40,943 nt of DNA from positions 1 through 40,943 of IMG/VR virus record IMGVR_UViG_3300032180_000021; one strand, written 5' to 3'. Shown here piece by piece: positions 12,469 through 21,258 of this stretch. The DNA comes from a virus. Position 1 is the stretch's first letter. The number at the start of each line of letters is the position of its first letter. The position numbers were made by a program, and so were the translations under genes. A model generated the notes under the pieces. The model did no database searches. It saw only the letters and a program-made list of their open reading frames with translations, and was not told the DNA's origin.

Positions 12469-13805
12469 AACGTGAGTCCTTTCGCGTAGCCGAGCTTCTG
12501 GAGCTCGGGGATCTGCTTCACCAGGCGGCCGGCGCCGATGTCCGTGCGCCACATTGGCGAGTTCGGGATCTTCACCTTCTTCACCGCAGCGTAAGCCGAG
12601 CGCCGAGCTCCGCTGATCGTATCACCCACCCCGGTCGCGATCAGCACGTAGTCGCCGGCGGTCAGGTAACACGGCATGCTCACGACCTGGTTCCCCACGA
12701 GTGTCGGCGCCTCGCCGAACATCACTTCTGAGAGATGGATGTGCTCGCGGTCCGTCGCGCCGTAGACCGGGATGCCGGTCGTCTCCTTCGCGGTGTAGCG
12801 CGAGTACGGGAAGTCGGGGATGGTGACGACGACGGAGACGCACGGCTTGTCGGGGATCACATCCAGCGTGTCGCGGCCGTCGATCAGGTCCTTCATCCAC
12901 TGCGCCGGGCAGCCCTGGTGCAGCGCCGTCTGGTTGTGGGTGAGCGGCCAGCCGTGGCGGACCGTGAGCTCCATCGGCCAGATCTTGTCGCGGCCGATCA
13001 TCACGTTGTTGTCGATGTACCCGACATAGCCCAGGCGTTTCAGGATCTTCGTGAGCGGCTTCAGCGCGAGATCGGCGAGCTTCGACTGCTTGACGTAGCG
13101 CACCAGCGTTCCCTGTTCGCCGGTGTTGACGCCCAGGTCGCCGTTCATCAGCTTTTTGAATTCCCAGTTCTCACACCACCACTGCGACCAGCCGCCCGGG
13201 CCGAACCAGCCGCCGACCGCCATCTCGATACCGTCGATCTTGTCCTGCAGGATGAACCCGTTCTCGCGAGCTCCCTGGCGGTAGGCTTCGTTCTTCTTCC
13301 AGCGTTCGAGCATGTAGACCAGGTCCGCGGCGTCCGTCGCGACGTAGGACATCGCCTTGTTGTCGTCGTTGTTCGGCTTGGACACGAAGCAGCGATCGGC
13401 GTGCTTCTTCACGTAGGCGATCGCCGCATCGTGGTCCCGGAATTCCTTGGAGGGGATCACGTTCATCCCGGCTTCCTTGATCGCCGCCTGGCCGGCCGTC
13501 CGGTCGAGCTCGAGCGCCGCGGCCGCCGGCGACGGCCCGAACACCGGGTAGCCGCGCTCGCGCAGCGGCTCGAGCAGCTCGAGGTAGTGCGTGTTATCGG
13601 GCGTGAAGATCAGGTCCGCCCAGTCGAGCCACTTCCGCCGGAGCTCGTCATAGTCGCGGATCTTCGGGACGATGCCCTCGCCGGCCTGGCGGACGCTCCC
13701 GTCCTTGCGGTTCCGGTCGTACCACTTCACCTGATGGCCGAAGCTCTGGCAGCGCATCAGCCAGTCGAGCGCGTTGCTCGAGACGTCGATGCAGAGGATT
13801 CTCAC
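12465..13805 (-). CDS. PurD-like ATP-grasp ligase
   Basis: A 446-aa protein with the overall plan of phosphoribosylamine-glycine ligase (PurD). FGPS (89-92) with following helix, K143, E194, NTGEQG (227-232), a strand MELTVRHGWP (278-287) where PurD has an ExN-type metal site, and the C-terminal domain GVGDTISGARRSAY with RTDIG are all visible. Odd points: the N-terminal GGREHAL phosphoribosylamine loop is absent and the metal-site Asn is Thr, so the substrate is probably not the PurD one. Starts with GTG (GTGA overlap with an ejection-protein gene). It sits in a virion/lysis operon, so a ligase acting on virion components, peptides or small molecules is possible. Confidence 0.8.
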   Translation of the reverse strand: MRILCIDVSSNALDWLMRCQSFGHQVKWYDRNRKDGSVRQAGEGIVPKIRDYDELRRKWLDWADLIFTPDNTHYLELLEPLRERGYPVFGPSPAAAALELDRTAGQAAIKEAGMNVIPSKEFRDHDAAIAYVKKHADRCFVSKPNNDDNKAMSYVATDAADLVYMLERWKKNEAYRQGARENGFILQDKIDGIEMAVGGWFGPGGWSQWWCENWEFKKLMNGDLGVNTGEQGTLVRYVKQSKLADLALKPLTKILKRLGYVGYIDNNVMIGRDKIWPMELTVRHGWPLTHNQTALHQGCPAQWMKDLIDGRDTLDVIPDKPCVSVVVTIPDFPYSRYTAKETTGIPVYGATDREHIHLSEVMFGEAPTLVGNQVVSMPCYLTAGDYVLIATGVGDTISGARRSAYAAVKKVKIPNSPMWRTDIGAGRLVKQIPELQKLGYAKGLTF

Positions 13806-15676
13806 GGCGGCGGCGGAAGCTGCCCGGGCGTGTTCGGATAATCGAGCGCCTCGCCGATCTGCTTACGGGCCTGCCGCGTCTGGAGCTTCTTTTTCCCCCA
13901 GGCGATGCCGGAAGCGACCGGGGCCGGGATACCAATGCCAGCGCTAGCAGCGGCGTCAAGCGCCTGCAGGATCACGCCAGCGGTGTTCGACGTGTTCACG
14001 GTGCCTGATGGCGCGGTGGCCGTGTCGACAGCGTACTGAGCGATGTCGCGGATCTGCTGAGCGCCCTGCTTACCGAAGATGAAATCGAGCTTTCCATCGC
14101 GATCGAGCTCAGTCACCGCCTTGTTCAGCTTCGCCGGGGAAACGACCGGGTTACCGCGGGTATCGCGGGAGACTCCATCAGTCGCGATCTGCTTGATGTG
14201 ATTCACCGTCGCGCCCTGCAGGTCCTGCCAGGCCTGTTTCCCCTCGTCGCCGCCGGTCTGCAGGGTCTTCCGCACCCATCGGACGTCATCCAGGCTCCCG
14301 TTCAACATCGCTTCTTTGAACACGTCCTCGAAGGCGACGCTACGGTCCTTCGTTCCCGGTTTCGTGGACATGAGGCGCTCGATCGCGCTGCGGTCCTCAA
14401 ATTCCTCGGCGTAGCGCTGGCGCAGCCGCCGCGCGCGCGCGTAGATCGGACCGCCTGCATTCGCCGTCCCGGCGTCGATTACCTTCTTTGCCTCGGTACC
14501 GAAAGCGATGTTGGTCGGCGTCGTCTGTGAGGCACGCCCGATCATCTTCCGCAATTCCTCGAGGTCCTTCAGGGTCATCTGACCAGCGACCAGCTTGCCG
14601 TCCGGGCCCTTCGTGGCGCCCTTGAGCTGGATCAGCTTCTGCTCGATCGTCTGCAGGATCGGCGCATTGATGGATTCCGGCCGCGTTGACTCGAGGTAGT
14701 CGACGATCGGCTGAGTGCTGACAGGCGCGGCGGTCTCGCCGGCGGCGTCCGCCTTCTGGTATTCGGCCCGGATCGCGCCTTTCGCCGCCTGTGCCTTTTT
14801 CACCAGGGCTGCGTCGACTGACTTTCCAACGCTGCGGATGTCGGGTGCCTGGGTGCCTGTTTCGTCAATCCACTGATCGAACTTTCGGATGACCTGCTCG
14901 TTTTGCTCGGCAAAGCGTTCGCGCAGAGGCTCGCCGAGCTCCGCGTCTTTCGCTTTCTCGCGCTCGAACCGTTGCTGTTCGAACGTCCGCTCGGCCTGTC
15001 CCTTCGTGAGCGGCGGGAGCTGGAGGGTATCGGCTCGCGAGGACCGGAGCGTCGCCTCCGGTGCGCGCGCGGCGCCGACGCCAGACATGTCAGGCGCCGC
15101 CGTGCCTCTCCCGGGCAGGCGCGGCAGGCTGACCGGCGGCGGCTTGAACCCAGGCGGCGGCGCAAGATGACTGCCAAGGGTCAAGTCTGGCTGGAGCGCC
15201 TGCATCTGCTCTCCGACCTGGCCGGCTATCCGCTGTCCTTCTGGCGTGCGCGGTTGATAGGTGAGCTTGCCGGCGGTGCTCTCCGCTTGCGCGCCTGTCG
15301 CCTGAACGCCGCGCTGAGTCCCGAATCCTGGCGTAAATGGGATGCGGGCGAGCCCGGAGACTGCGCCCATTGCTGCCCCAGGCAGTCCAGTGATCGCCGA
15401 GCCGGCCGCCTCGAGTCCGCCTAGGACACTCTTGCGATCTTCAGCCAAGCCTGCCGTGCTGCCGGGAAGCGGCTTCTTCGCGGCGGCCTTGGCCGGCTTG
15501 TTCGGATCCGGGACGTCGCCGACGTTAGCCGGGTGAACCGGTTCGTATCCGACCTTCGCGGCGAACTTGTCGAACGGCAAGTCGGAGTAATACTTCTTGT
15601 GCAACCCTTGGGCGAGCTGCTCGTCCGATAGGTCGCTGTACTGCGGGTATTTCGCGCGGACGTCAGCGAATTCCAA
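13802..15676 (-). CDS. Ejection (internal virion) protein
   Basis: A 624-aa protein starting at TTG 15676, with AGGA upstream. The N-terminus (FADVRAKYPQYSDLSDEQLA) is typical of phage injection proteins. A Gly/Ala-rich hydrophobic segment at about 85-115 could insert into membrane, followed by a Pro-rich linker and a long helical middle with many Gln/Lys. A C-terminal Gly/Ala segment (about 560-590) is also hydrophobic. P22 gp16/gp20-type proteins have comparable make-up. Likely ejected to help DNA cross the cell envelope. Third in a run of three such genes. Confidence 0.75.
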   Translation of the reverse strand: MEFADVRAKYPQYSDLSDEQLAQGLHKKYYSDLPFDKFAAKVGYEPVHPANVGDVPDPNKPAKAAAKKPLPGSTAGLAEDRKSVLGGLEAAGSAITGLPGAAMGAVSGLARIPFTPGFGTQRGVQATGAQAESTAGKLTYQPRTPEGQRIAGQVGEQMQALQPDLTLGSHLAPPPGFKPPPVSLPRLPGRGTAAPDMSGVGAARAPEATLRSSRADTLQLPPLTKGQAERTFEQQRFEREKAKDAELGEPLRERFAEQNEQVIRKFDQWIDETGTQAPDIRSVGKSVDAALVKKAQAAKGAIRAEYQKADAAGETAAPVSTQPIVDYLESTRPESINAPILQTIEQKLIQLKGATKGPDGKLVAGQMTLKDLEELRKMIGRASQTTPTNIAFGTEAKKVIDAGTANAGGPIYARARRLRQRYAEEFEDRSAIERLMSTKPGTKDRSVAFEDVFKEAMLNGSLDDVRWVRKTLQTGGDEGKQAWQDLQGATVNHIKQIATDGVSRDTRGNPVVSPAKLNKAVTELDRDGKLDFIFGKQGAQQIRDIAQYAVDTATAPSGTVNTSNTAGVILQALDAAASAGIGIPAPVASGIAWGKKKLQTRQARKQIGEALDYPNTPGQLPPPP

Positions 15677-17195
15677 GGGGATCTTCCTGCTTCCCGCTGT
15701 CTCCTGATCCGGTTGGCTTCATCGCCTTGGCGGTGGCGCGCCGCGCCGCAGCGGCTTCCTGCTGTAGCGCAGCCACCAGTGCGGGAATCGCCTCCGGTCC
15801 GGTCGCAGTGTCGAACAGTTTCTGAATGTGGGCGCGCTTGTCCTTGTCCGTGCCGCCGCGCGCCGCGAGGTTGTCATAGGCGTTGTTCAGGGACTGCATG
15901 TACGCCTTGAATTGGAGCAGCTCGGGGTCAGATACGCTCTCGTCGGCCATCAGTTTCAGGCGGTTCCAAGGCATCCAGGAACTACGCGGTACCTTCTTCG
16001 ACTGTTCCAACACGAGCGGAGCAAATTCGTCTATTTCGTTCTCGGCGACTGACACGCGGCCCGCCTGTGTACCGGCGGCCTGCGCCCTGCGCATCTCTGC
16101 AGCGAGGCTGATCTTGTTGTTCTGAATCAGCTCGGCGATCTCATCGGGCGACTTGTCGGGGTATTTCTTCAGAAGTCCCTGGAGCGTCGCCTTCTGCTGT
16201 TCCTTTGAGCGGAATCCAGCCGGCAAGGTGACATTGCGGTCGGCCAGCGCCGCCAGAAGGGACGATTCCTTGTCATTGAATTGCGAATTGACGTTCACCA
16301 CGGACGGGACTTGCTTTGCGAACTTCGGGCCCTCGCCGACTTCCTTCCACTGCCCGGTCGCGCGGTCGTATTCCTGCGTGACCTGGATCGGTTCGCCCTT
16401 CGCGTTGGTGCGCTCGATCGTGCGCGTCTGCGGCGTTTGCTGCGAATATTTCAGTCGTTCAAATAGATCGGTCTGCAGCTGATGCTTGCGCTGCAGCTGG
16501 CGATCCTGTTCCTCCGCGATCATCTTGTAGAACGGCTCGAGTGCGGAGAGCGCCTCCATCTGCAATTGAGCCGGGACGTTGGCGGCTTGCATCGCCTTCG
16601 CGATTCCCGCGAATGACTGTGCGGCCTGATCCGGGCTCATCTGCGGTACCTGGGACTGATCAGGCTGATCCTGCTGCGCGCCGCCGCTCGGCGGTGGAGG
16701 TAGAGCTCCAGGAGGTGCCTGCAGGCCGCTGCCGGCCCCCTGTGGCATTGGACGGTACGGCGGGAGCATGCCAGGACCACCTGGGCCCGCGGATCTCCCT
16801 GCGCCAGCGCCAGGCGGCTGCGGAGGCATACCACCGCCGGGAGGTCCCCCGCCCCCGAGTGGTGATGGCGGCATGCCGGCGAAACCGCCCTGCGGCGGTC
16901 CGGGCGGCTGCGATGGCTGTCCGGGCGAAGGTGGTTGCGGTCCGCCGCCAGGCATTCCGGGCGGAGGTGGCAGCTGGGCACCGCCACCGGCGCCGCCGAG
17001 CAGCTGCGGCAGGAACTGCGCGGCGTAGCCCTGCGCCTCCATCTTCTGCTTGCGCTCCGCGGCCTGTTGCGCAGCTTGCTGCTGGGCCATCTGCAGATAG
17101 GCCTGACGGATCGCCTGCTCTTGCTTGAGCTGCTCGTCCTGCCGCTGTTGCTGCAGGAAATCGAGCGCGCCCTGCGCCATGCCGTACATGGGCAT
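15663..17195 (-). CDS. Ejection-type protein, Gln helix plus Pro/Gly tract
   Basis: A 510-aa protein. Residues 10-60 form a Gln-rich charged helix (QQQRQDEQLKQEQAIRQAYL). Residues about 70-190 are a Pro/Gly-rich disordered tract with PPPPG and GGPP motifs. The rest is helical with NVNSQFNDKESSLLAALADR. Low-complexity Pro/Gly and Gln content with no enzyme motifs fits an internal virion/ejection protein. Its stop region overlaps the next gene start. Confidence 0.65.
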   Translation of the reverse strand: MPMYGMAQGALDFLQQQRQDEQLKQEQAIRQAYLQMAQQQAAQQAAERKQKMEAQGYAAQFLPQLLGGAGGGAQLPPPPGMPGGGPQPPSPGQPSQPPGPPQGGFAGMPPSPLGGGGPPGGGMPPQPPGAGAGRSAGPGGPGMLPPYRPMPQGAGSGLQAPPGALPPPPSGGAQQDQPDQSQVPQMSPDQAAQSFAGIAKAMQAANVPAQLQMEALSALEPFYKMIAEEQDRQLQRKHQLQTDLFERLKYSQQTPQTRTIERTNAKGEPIQVTQEYDRATGQWKEVGEGPKFAKQVPSVVNVNSQFNDKESSLLAALADRNVTLPAGFRSKEQQKATLQGLLKKYPDKSPDEIAELIQNNKISLAAEMRRAQAAGTQAGRVSVAENEIDEFAPLVLEQSKKVPRSSWMPWNRLKLMADESVSDPELLQFKAYMQSLNNAYDNLAARGGTDKDKRAHIQKLFDTATGPEAIPALVAALQQEAAAARRATAKAMKPTGSGDSGKQEDPLGIR

Positions 17196-18295
17196 TACTG
17201 AAACGCTCCTGACTGATCAGGCGAGTAGCTGCCGCCGCTCGAGTAATCGGAATAGCTGCCGCTCTGGCCGCCGCCGGTGTTCGACCCGAACAGATTCGAC
17301 ATCCAGTTCCCGAATCCCTGCCCGGCCGATGAGTTGCCGAACATTTTTCCGAGCTGCATGCCCAGGTTCACGTTCGAAGCGTTCTGGCCGGCGTTGAACT
17401 GCGAAGCGCCGAGCGCCGCATTGAAGGCGCCGGTCTGCGCGCCTTGGCCGTAGTTCATGTACGGGATGGCCTGGCCCTGCGGGATGCCGAGCGTGGCGAG
17501 CAGCTGGTTGATGTTGCCGAGATAGTTCACGCCGGCCTGCGAGGGCACCTGGGCGCCTTGCTGGGCGTAGGTGATCGGCGTCTGAGCGGACTGGAGCGTG
17601 AGGCCTGGGATCGCGCCGGCGAAGCCCGCGGCGCCCTGCAGGTTTTGGCCGAGCATCTGATTGATCTGGTCGGCCGAGAGGTTCGCCTGGCCCGCGCCCT
17701 GGATGCCCTGGAGCTGGCGCGCGAGCTGCTGGTTCTGCCAGTTCATGTTGAACTGCTGGTCCGCCTGGTTCGTCATTGCGGCGCCGATCGGCGAGCCGCC
17801 CAGGCCGTACATCGAATTCGTCGCGTTCGCCTGCTGCTGGTTCTGGTTGTACAGCTGGTTGTACAGCTGGTTCTGCGGGTCCATCGCGGTGTTGAGGATC
17901 TGGTTCCCCGCACCCTGCATGTTCCCCATCTGCTGGAGCTGCTGCGGGATCATGCCCCCGAGCGTCTGTCCGTAGAGCGCGCTCAGGTTCGCGAGATCGC
18001 CGTATTGCTGCCCCGCCACCTGGCCGGCCTGCACCAGGGGTGCGCCGCTGATCTGCGACTGGTCGGCGAAGGTCTGCTGGAACCCCGGCATGATGTCGCT
18101 GGACAGCGTTCCCGTGTCGCCCATCATCTGACCGAAAAGCTGCTGCCAGCCGGTGTCTGCCGAGCCCAGGCCCGAGGGCATGTAGAACTGGTTCGCGACG
18201 CCGCCCAGCGACGGGCCGGACGAGCCGCCGCCGCTGTTCAGCAGATAGTTCGCTCCAGCTCCGACGACTGCGCCGACTACGGCCCCCCAGGGCAT
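17195..18295 (-). CDS. Ejection-type protein, Gln/Asn/Gly-rich
   Basis: A 366-aa protein beginning MPWGAVVGAVVGAGANYLL, a short membrane-active-looking hydrophobic segment. The body is very rich in Gln, Asn, Gly and Ala with few charges, and ends in a Ser/Gly/Tyr-rich tail. It resembles P22 gp7/gp20-class DNA-transfer proteins in composition. It leads the three-gene ejection block and overlaps the following gene. Assignment rests on composition and position. Confidence 0.65.
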   Translation of the reverse strand: MPWGAVVGAVVGAGANYLLNSGGGSSGPSLGGVANQFYMPSGLGSADTGWQQLFGQMMGDTGTLSSDIMPGFQQTFADQSQISGAPLVQAGQVAGQQYGDLANLSALYGQTLGGMIPQQLQQMGNMQGAGNQILNTAMDPQNQLYNQLYNQNQQQANATNSMYGLGGSPIGAAMTNQADQQFNMNWQNQQLARQLQGIQGAGQANLSADQINQMLGQNLQGAAGFAGAIPGLTLQSAQTPITYAQQGAQVPSQAGVNYLGNINQLLATLGIPQGQAIPYMNYGQGAQTGAFNAALGASQFNAGQNASNVNLGMQLGKMFGNSSAGQGFGNWMSNLFGSNTGGGQSGSYSDYSSGGSYSPDQSGAFQ

Positions 18296-18297
18296 GA

Positions 18298-18627
18298 TCA
18301 GTTCTCCAGCACGAGGATGTGCTCCTCTTCGATCTCGATGTCGCCGTTGCGGCTGGCGTTGTGCACGCAGAGGATCACGGTGTCGTCCTCGAGCGTGAGG
18401 AACAGGTGCTTCTTGTGCGCGGCGATGATGATCCCGCTAAAGGCGCGGAAGACGCCCATGTACACACCATCGCACCAGGCCTCCACCGCGCCGTGGCCGA
18501 TGAACGTCATGTGCGGATAGAGGTGCGAGTGCTGCGGGATGTGCACGCCTTTGGCGAAGCGGCCGGCCTGCACCGCGACGCCGTCGACGGCCGAGATCAT
18601 CCGGAAGACGTCGAGCTCGCCGCTCAT
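18298..18627 (-). CDS. Cupin-fold protein
   Basis: A 109-aa single-domain cupin. Start at ATG 18627 overlaps the oxygenase stop (ATGA); an upstream TTG is open but less likely. Strand/turn pattern with H33-x-H35 (PQHSHLYPHM) and a second-half His near H74 and H89 gives plausible metal ligands. Cupins bind metals or small ligands and may act as oxygenases, isomerases or sensors. Coupling to the next oxygenase suggests a common pathway. Substrate unknown. Confidence 0.75.
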   Translation of the reverse strand: MSGELDVFRMISAVDGVAVQAGRFAKGVHIPQHSHLYPHMTFIGHGAVEAWCDGVYMGVFRAFSGIIIAAHKKHLFLTLEDDTVILCVHNASRNGDIEIEEEHILVLEN

Positions 18628-19184
18628 GTCTCTGTCCGGCAGCAGACAATCAGCGTCATCCGCCAATCGTCGCCCTGGTTGTCGACGGAGTGAACCTTGC
18701 GGTTATCGAAGGTCCACGTGTCGCCCGTGCGCATCGCAACGCGCTCGTCGCCGATCTGATAGAAGCACTTGTCGTTGCCCTGGAGCACCACGTAGCACTT
18801 CGCGTTGAAGTGGCGCACGTGCCAGGAATCATCGCGGTGCGGCTCGATCTTTCCACCAGGCGGTATTCTGGTGATCAGCACTCCGCCGAGCATGACGCCG
18901 CGCACCGCCGCAAGCACGCTGTAGACGATCGGCTGGACAGAGGGGATCTTGTGCCAGGCCGGATAGAAGACCGGGAAGTGCGGGCCGTTGAACTTCTCCC
19001 AGTCGACCGGACCGTCCTTCGGCATGCGGTTGTAGCGCAGCCAGATATCGGTCATCCCGCCGTGCGGACCTTCCTCGATCTTTCGGCGGTGCGGATTCTC
19101 ATCCCACAGTTCGGGCTGACGGTGGATCTCGGCGAGCACTCCCGCCGTGTTCGCACCGCTTCCGATCTGAAGGAAATGTCTCAT
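18624..19184 (-). CDS. Aspartyl/asparaginyl beta-hydroxylase-like oxygenase
   Basis: A 186-aa 2-oxoglutarate/Fe(II) oxygenase of the Asp/Asn beta-hydroxylase type. Iron ligands are visible as H116-x-D118 (IEPHRDD) and H165 (KVHSVDNQ), with R175 as the 2-oxoglutarate partner. Typical members hydroxylate Asp/Asn side chains of proteins or free amino acids. Phages carry such genes now and then. The gene sits between lysis and ejection genes in the late arm and is coupled to a cupin, so a virion or host protein may be the target; that is inference. Confidence 0.85.
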   Translation of the reverse strand: MRHFLQIGSGANTAGVLAEIHRQPELWDENPHRRKIEEGPHGGMTDIWLRYNRMPKDGPVDWEKFNGPHFPVFYPAWHKIPSVQPIVYSVLAAVRGVMLGGVLITRIPPGGKIEPHRDDSWHVRHFNAKCYVVLQGNDKCFYQIGDERVAMRTGDTWTFDNRKVHSVDNQGDDWRMTLIVCCRTET

Positions 19185-19468
19185 GCCGCCGGCGCCGCCT
19201 GCATCGTGTCGATGTGGGTCTGAAGCTTGGCCATGGTGCCCTGCAGATGGGCCTGCGCCGCCGTCGCGTCCGTGACCGACATGCCGGAGCGGTTGGCGAC
19301 CGCCGTCTGGACGAACGGCAGAAGGTTCTGGATGAGCTCCACGATCGTGGCCGGAGCGCCCATGCTGGCGGCGATCGCGGCGGAGAGCGCGTCGAGCTCG
19401 GGAGCGGCCGCGGCCAGGTCCTGGGCGAGCGTCGGCGCGGGGGGCGCCGCTGGTGTCGGATCGGTCAT
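19181..19468 (-). CDS. Hypothetical helical protein (95 aa)
   Basis: A 95-aa protein starting at ATG 19468 (the open frame upstream is a shadow). Pro/Ala-rich start, then two helices (AAAAPELDALSAAIAASMG and IVELIQNLLPFVQTAV) and a third with LQTHIDTMQAA. It overlaps genes on both sides. It could be a virion-associated or accessory lysis protein. No family recognised. Confidence 0.65.
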   Translation of the reverse strand: MTDPTPAAPPAPTLAQDLAAAAPELDALSAAIAASMGAPATIVELIQNLLPFVQTAVANRSGMSVTDATAAQAHLQGTMAKLQTHIDTMQAAPAA

Positions 19469-19716
19469 GGCTTCGCTCCGGTTGCAGGCAGGTTCGCGCA
19501 GTCCGCCGGAACGCCGCCCGCTTTCACGGTGTTCAGGTCGGTCTGCGCTTGCGCCTTCGTGATGGTCCCGCCGACATCCACGGTGTGCGAGTTGATGTAC
19601 TGCAGGCAGAGGTCCTGGGCGGTGTAGACAGCGGCCGCCGGCGAGCCGCAGGAGCTGCACAGCGTCATGGTGAGGCCGGCGAGCAGGTAGACCGCCGCGA
19701 TGCGAGCTAGACTCAT
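19465..19716 (-). CDS. Secreted lipoprotein-like protein (83 aa)
   Basis: An 83-aa protein starting at ATG 19716, overlapping the holin stop. The N-terminus is a signal-like segment (SLARIAAVYLLAGLTMTLCS) with Cys residues at about 21 and 24, suggesting lipid attachment or a cleaved signal. The rest has two further Cys. In position (just after holin) it could be an outer spanin subunit, though the lipobox is not classic and it lacks the usual Pro-rich spacer. Confidence 0.6.
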   Translation of the reverse strand: MSLARIAAVYLLAGLTMTLCSSCGSPAAAVYTAQDLCLQYINSHTVDVGGTITKAQAQTDLNTVKAGGVPADCANLPATGAKP

Positions 19717-19925
19717 GACGAGGGGTTCCCCGCCGAGTAGCCGACCACCGCCCCGATAACCGTGGTGAAGGCCGAGGCCACCTCCGGGGGGATCGTCAGG
19801 TGGAACTGCCCCGCGATCCAGACGACCAGGATCGTGATGGCTGCGCCGGCCGTGGCCATAAAGACCTTCGGATGAACGCCTTGCGTCGTGTTCGGGGCTG
19901 CTGGTGTAACAGTCGGATCGGTCAT
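19713..19925 (-). CDS. Holin
   Basis: A 70-aa protein with a soluble N-terminus (about 18 residues), then TM segments at about 22-41 and 50-65, separated by FHLTIPPE, a turn typical of two-helix holins. It overlaps the endolysin on one side and the lipoprotein on the other. Likely forms the inner-membrane lesion that starts lysis. Pinholin behaviour is not excluded. Confidence 0.8.
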   Translation of the reverse strand: MTDPTVTPAAPNTTQGVHPKVFMATAGAAITILVVWIAGQFHLTIPPEVASAFTTVIGAVVGYSAGNPSS

Positions 19926-20389
19926 GCTGTGCTCCCTTCGTCAAAGTGATCCAGCCCGTGGGCCAGAATGATTGCCTTCAGCTTCTCGGCATAGACCGGG
20001 TCCGTCGCGTATCCCGCGGCCGCGACGCGCTGGGCGAACTCCACCCCGCCGCTCGCGGTGAACGCATCGGAATAGCGCGGGTTCGAGCGCAGGAAGGCGG
20101 CGTGATCGGCGATCGATTCAGCCCATCCGCTGTACTTCCGCCAGCGCGCGAGGATCATGGTCCAGGTGTTGTTGAGAAACTCGCGCGTGCGCATGTCGAT
20201 CGTCTCTCCCGTCCATGTGCGATCGGCTTTGACTCCGAAGAGGTTGTATCCGCCGAGTGCCAGGATGCTATTGCCCCAGCCTGATTCGAGCGCGGCCTCG
20301 GCGATCGTGAACGATGCCGGGATGCCGGTCTGCTTCATCGAATCGATGGCGGCCGGCGCAATCTGGGAAATGAAGTCTTGCGGGGTCAT
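19922..20389 (-). CDS. Endolysin, glucosaminidase-type (GH73-like)
   Basis: A 155-aa enzyme of the FlgJ/N-acetylglucosaminidase type. The catalytic Glu is E35 in AEAALESGWG; NLFGVK and WRKYSGWAESIADHAAFLR follow in the usual order. No signal peptide is present, so it should reach the wall through the holin. Its overlap with the holin gene makes the lysis pair. Confidence 0.88.
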   Translation of the reverse strand: MTPQDFISQIAPAAIDSMKQTGIPASFTIAEAALESGWGNSILALGGYNLFGVKADRTWTGETIDMRTREFLNNTWTMILARWRKYSGWAESIADHAAFLRSNPRYSDAFTASGGVEFAQRVAAAGYATDPVYAEKLKAIILAHGLDHFDEGSTA

Positions 20390-20637
20390 GTTTGCGCACC
20401 TTCCAGCAGATTCGACAGCCGTCCGATCGTTTTCTTGACCTGCCGCCTCAGTCCATTCTCAAGCGGCACTTCTTTGTCCACTCGCTTCAGCACCTCGCAG
20501 GCTTCCTCACAGGCGTATCTCTGGCGCTGCTGGTCAGCGTGATTACGGCAAAGCGGACGCCCATCGACCGCATCGTTGGCCTCTTCCCTACAGCGATTAA
20601 CGCCGCGCATGAAAGTGCACCTGTTTACATGGCTCAT
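20386..20637 (-). CDS. Small Cys/His-bearing protein (83 aa)
   Basis: An 83-aa protein. Residues 7-32 hold C, C, C and H in CTFMRGVNRC...RPLCRNH, a plausible zinc site, followed by a helical segment with two more Cys and a basic tail. Overlaps neighbours on both sides. Function unknown; a DNA- or peptide-binding knuckle is possible. Confidence 0.65.
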   Translation of the reverse strand: MSHVNRCTFMRGVNRCREEANDAVDGRPLCRNHADQQRQRYACEEACEVLKRVDKEVPLENGLRRQVKKTIGRLSNLLEGAQT

Positions 20638-20966
20638 TTATGTGCTAGATGTGCGGTGATCCAGTCCCGTGCGAATTCGTATAGCGTCACGAATGAGGCG
20701 ACGAGCAGACTGAGGACTCCGACCGCGCCCTTGACTCTCTGGTACGCGGTCTCCAGCTCCGTCAGTCTCTTCGTTAGATCGTCCGGAATGATCCGATCGA
20801 TCTTGTCGAGCTTTTCGTTGATCTTGTCCCACTGCTTCTGCGCTTCCGCCTCGTTGTGTTCGATCGTCTTGTTGATGGTCTCTACTCGCTCCTCGAGCCT
20901 CGCCAGACCGACATAGCCGGACACTCCGCCCCTCGGGAACGTCTGGTTTCCGTGTTCCTCAACCAT
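20634..20966 (-). CDS. Coiled-coil protein with C-terminal membrane helix
   Basis: A 110-aa protein with a charged coiled coil at about residues 22-70 (RLEERVETINKTIEHNEAEA onward) and a membrane segment at about 80-100 (VGVLSLLVASFVTLYEF). It is close to the lysis genes. The shape resembles hemolysin XhlA-type or other lysis-helper membrane proteins rather than a classic i-spanin, whose membrane segment is N-terminal. Confidence 0.7.
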   Translation of the reverse strand: MVEEHGNQTFPRGGVSGYVGLARLEERVETINKTIEHNEAEAQKQWDKINEKLDKIDRIIPDDLTKRLTELETAYQRVKGAVGVLSLLVASFVTLYEFARDWITAHLAHK

Positions 20967-21258
20967 GCGCCTCGATCTGCGCTCGCGCGCGGCTTTGCTG
21001 TGCCATGGAAATGATCTGGCTGAAGATCTGATTGCCTTGAACGCTCGCCTCGTGCAGCTTCTCGGCGTGCGCCGTTGTGTGGCGGTTCGTCTGCAGGATC
21101 TCCGTCAGGACGATCGGCAGGAACGCGATCCCGCACTTCTCGGATTTCTCCTGGGTGGCGTTCACCTGGTCGGTGCGCCATTCCGTGATCCACATGGCGC
21201 ACTTGCCCTCGAGGCACGGCTTGGCCAGGAACGGACAGGTCGGGCGGGCGGCGGCCAT
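20959..21258 (-). CDS. Small Cys-cluster protein (99 aa)
   Basis: A 99-aa protein with CPFLAKPCLEGKCAMW near the start and a fourth Cys in KCGI, a four-Cys arrangement that could hold zinc or an iron-sulphur cluster. The rest is a long helix rich in Gln/Ala. I have seen similar CPFL-type openings in unnamed phage proteins next to lysis genes. Function unknown. Confidence 0.7.
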   Translation of the reverse strand: MAAARPTCPFLAKPCLEGKCAMWITEWRTDQVNATQEKSEKCGIAFLPIVLTEILQTNRHTTAHAEKLHEASVQGNQIFSQIISMAQQSRARAQIEAHG

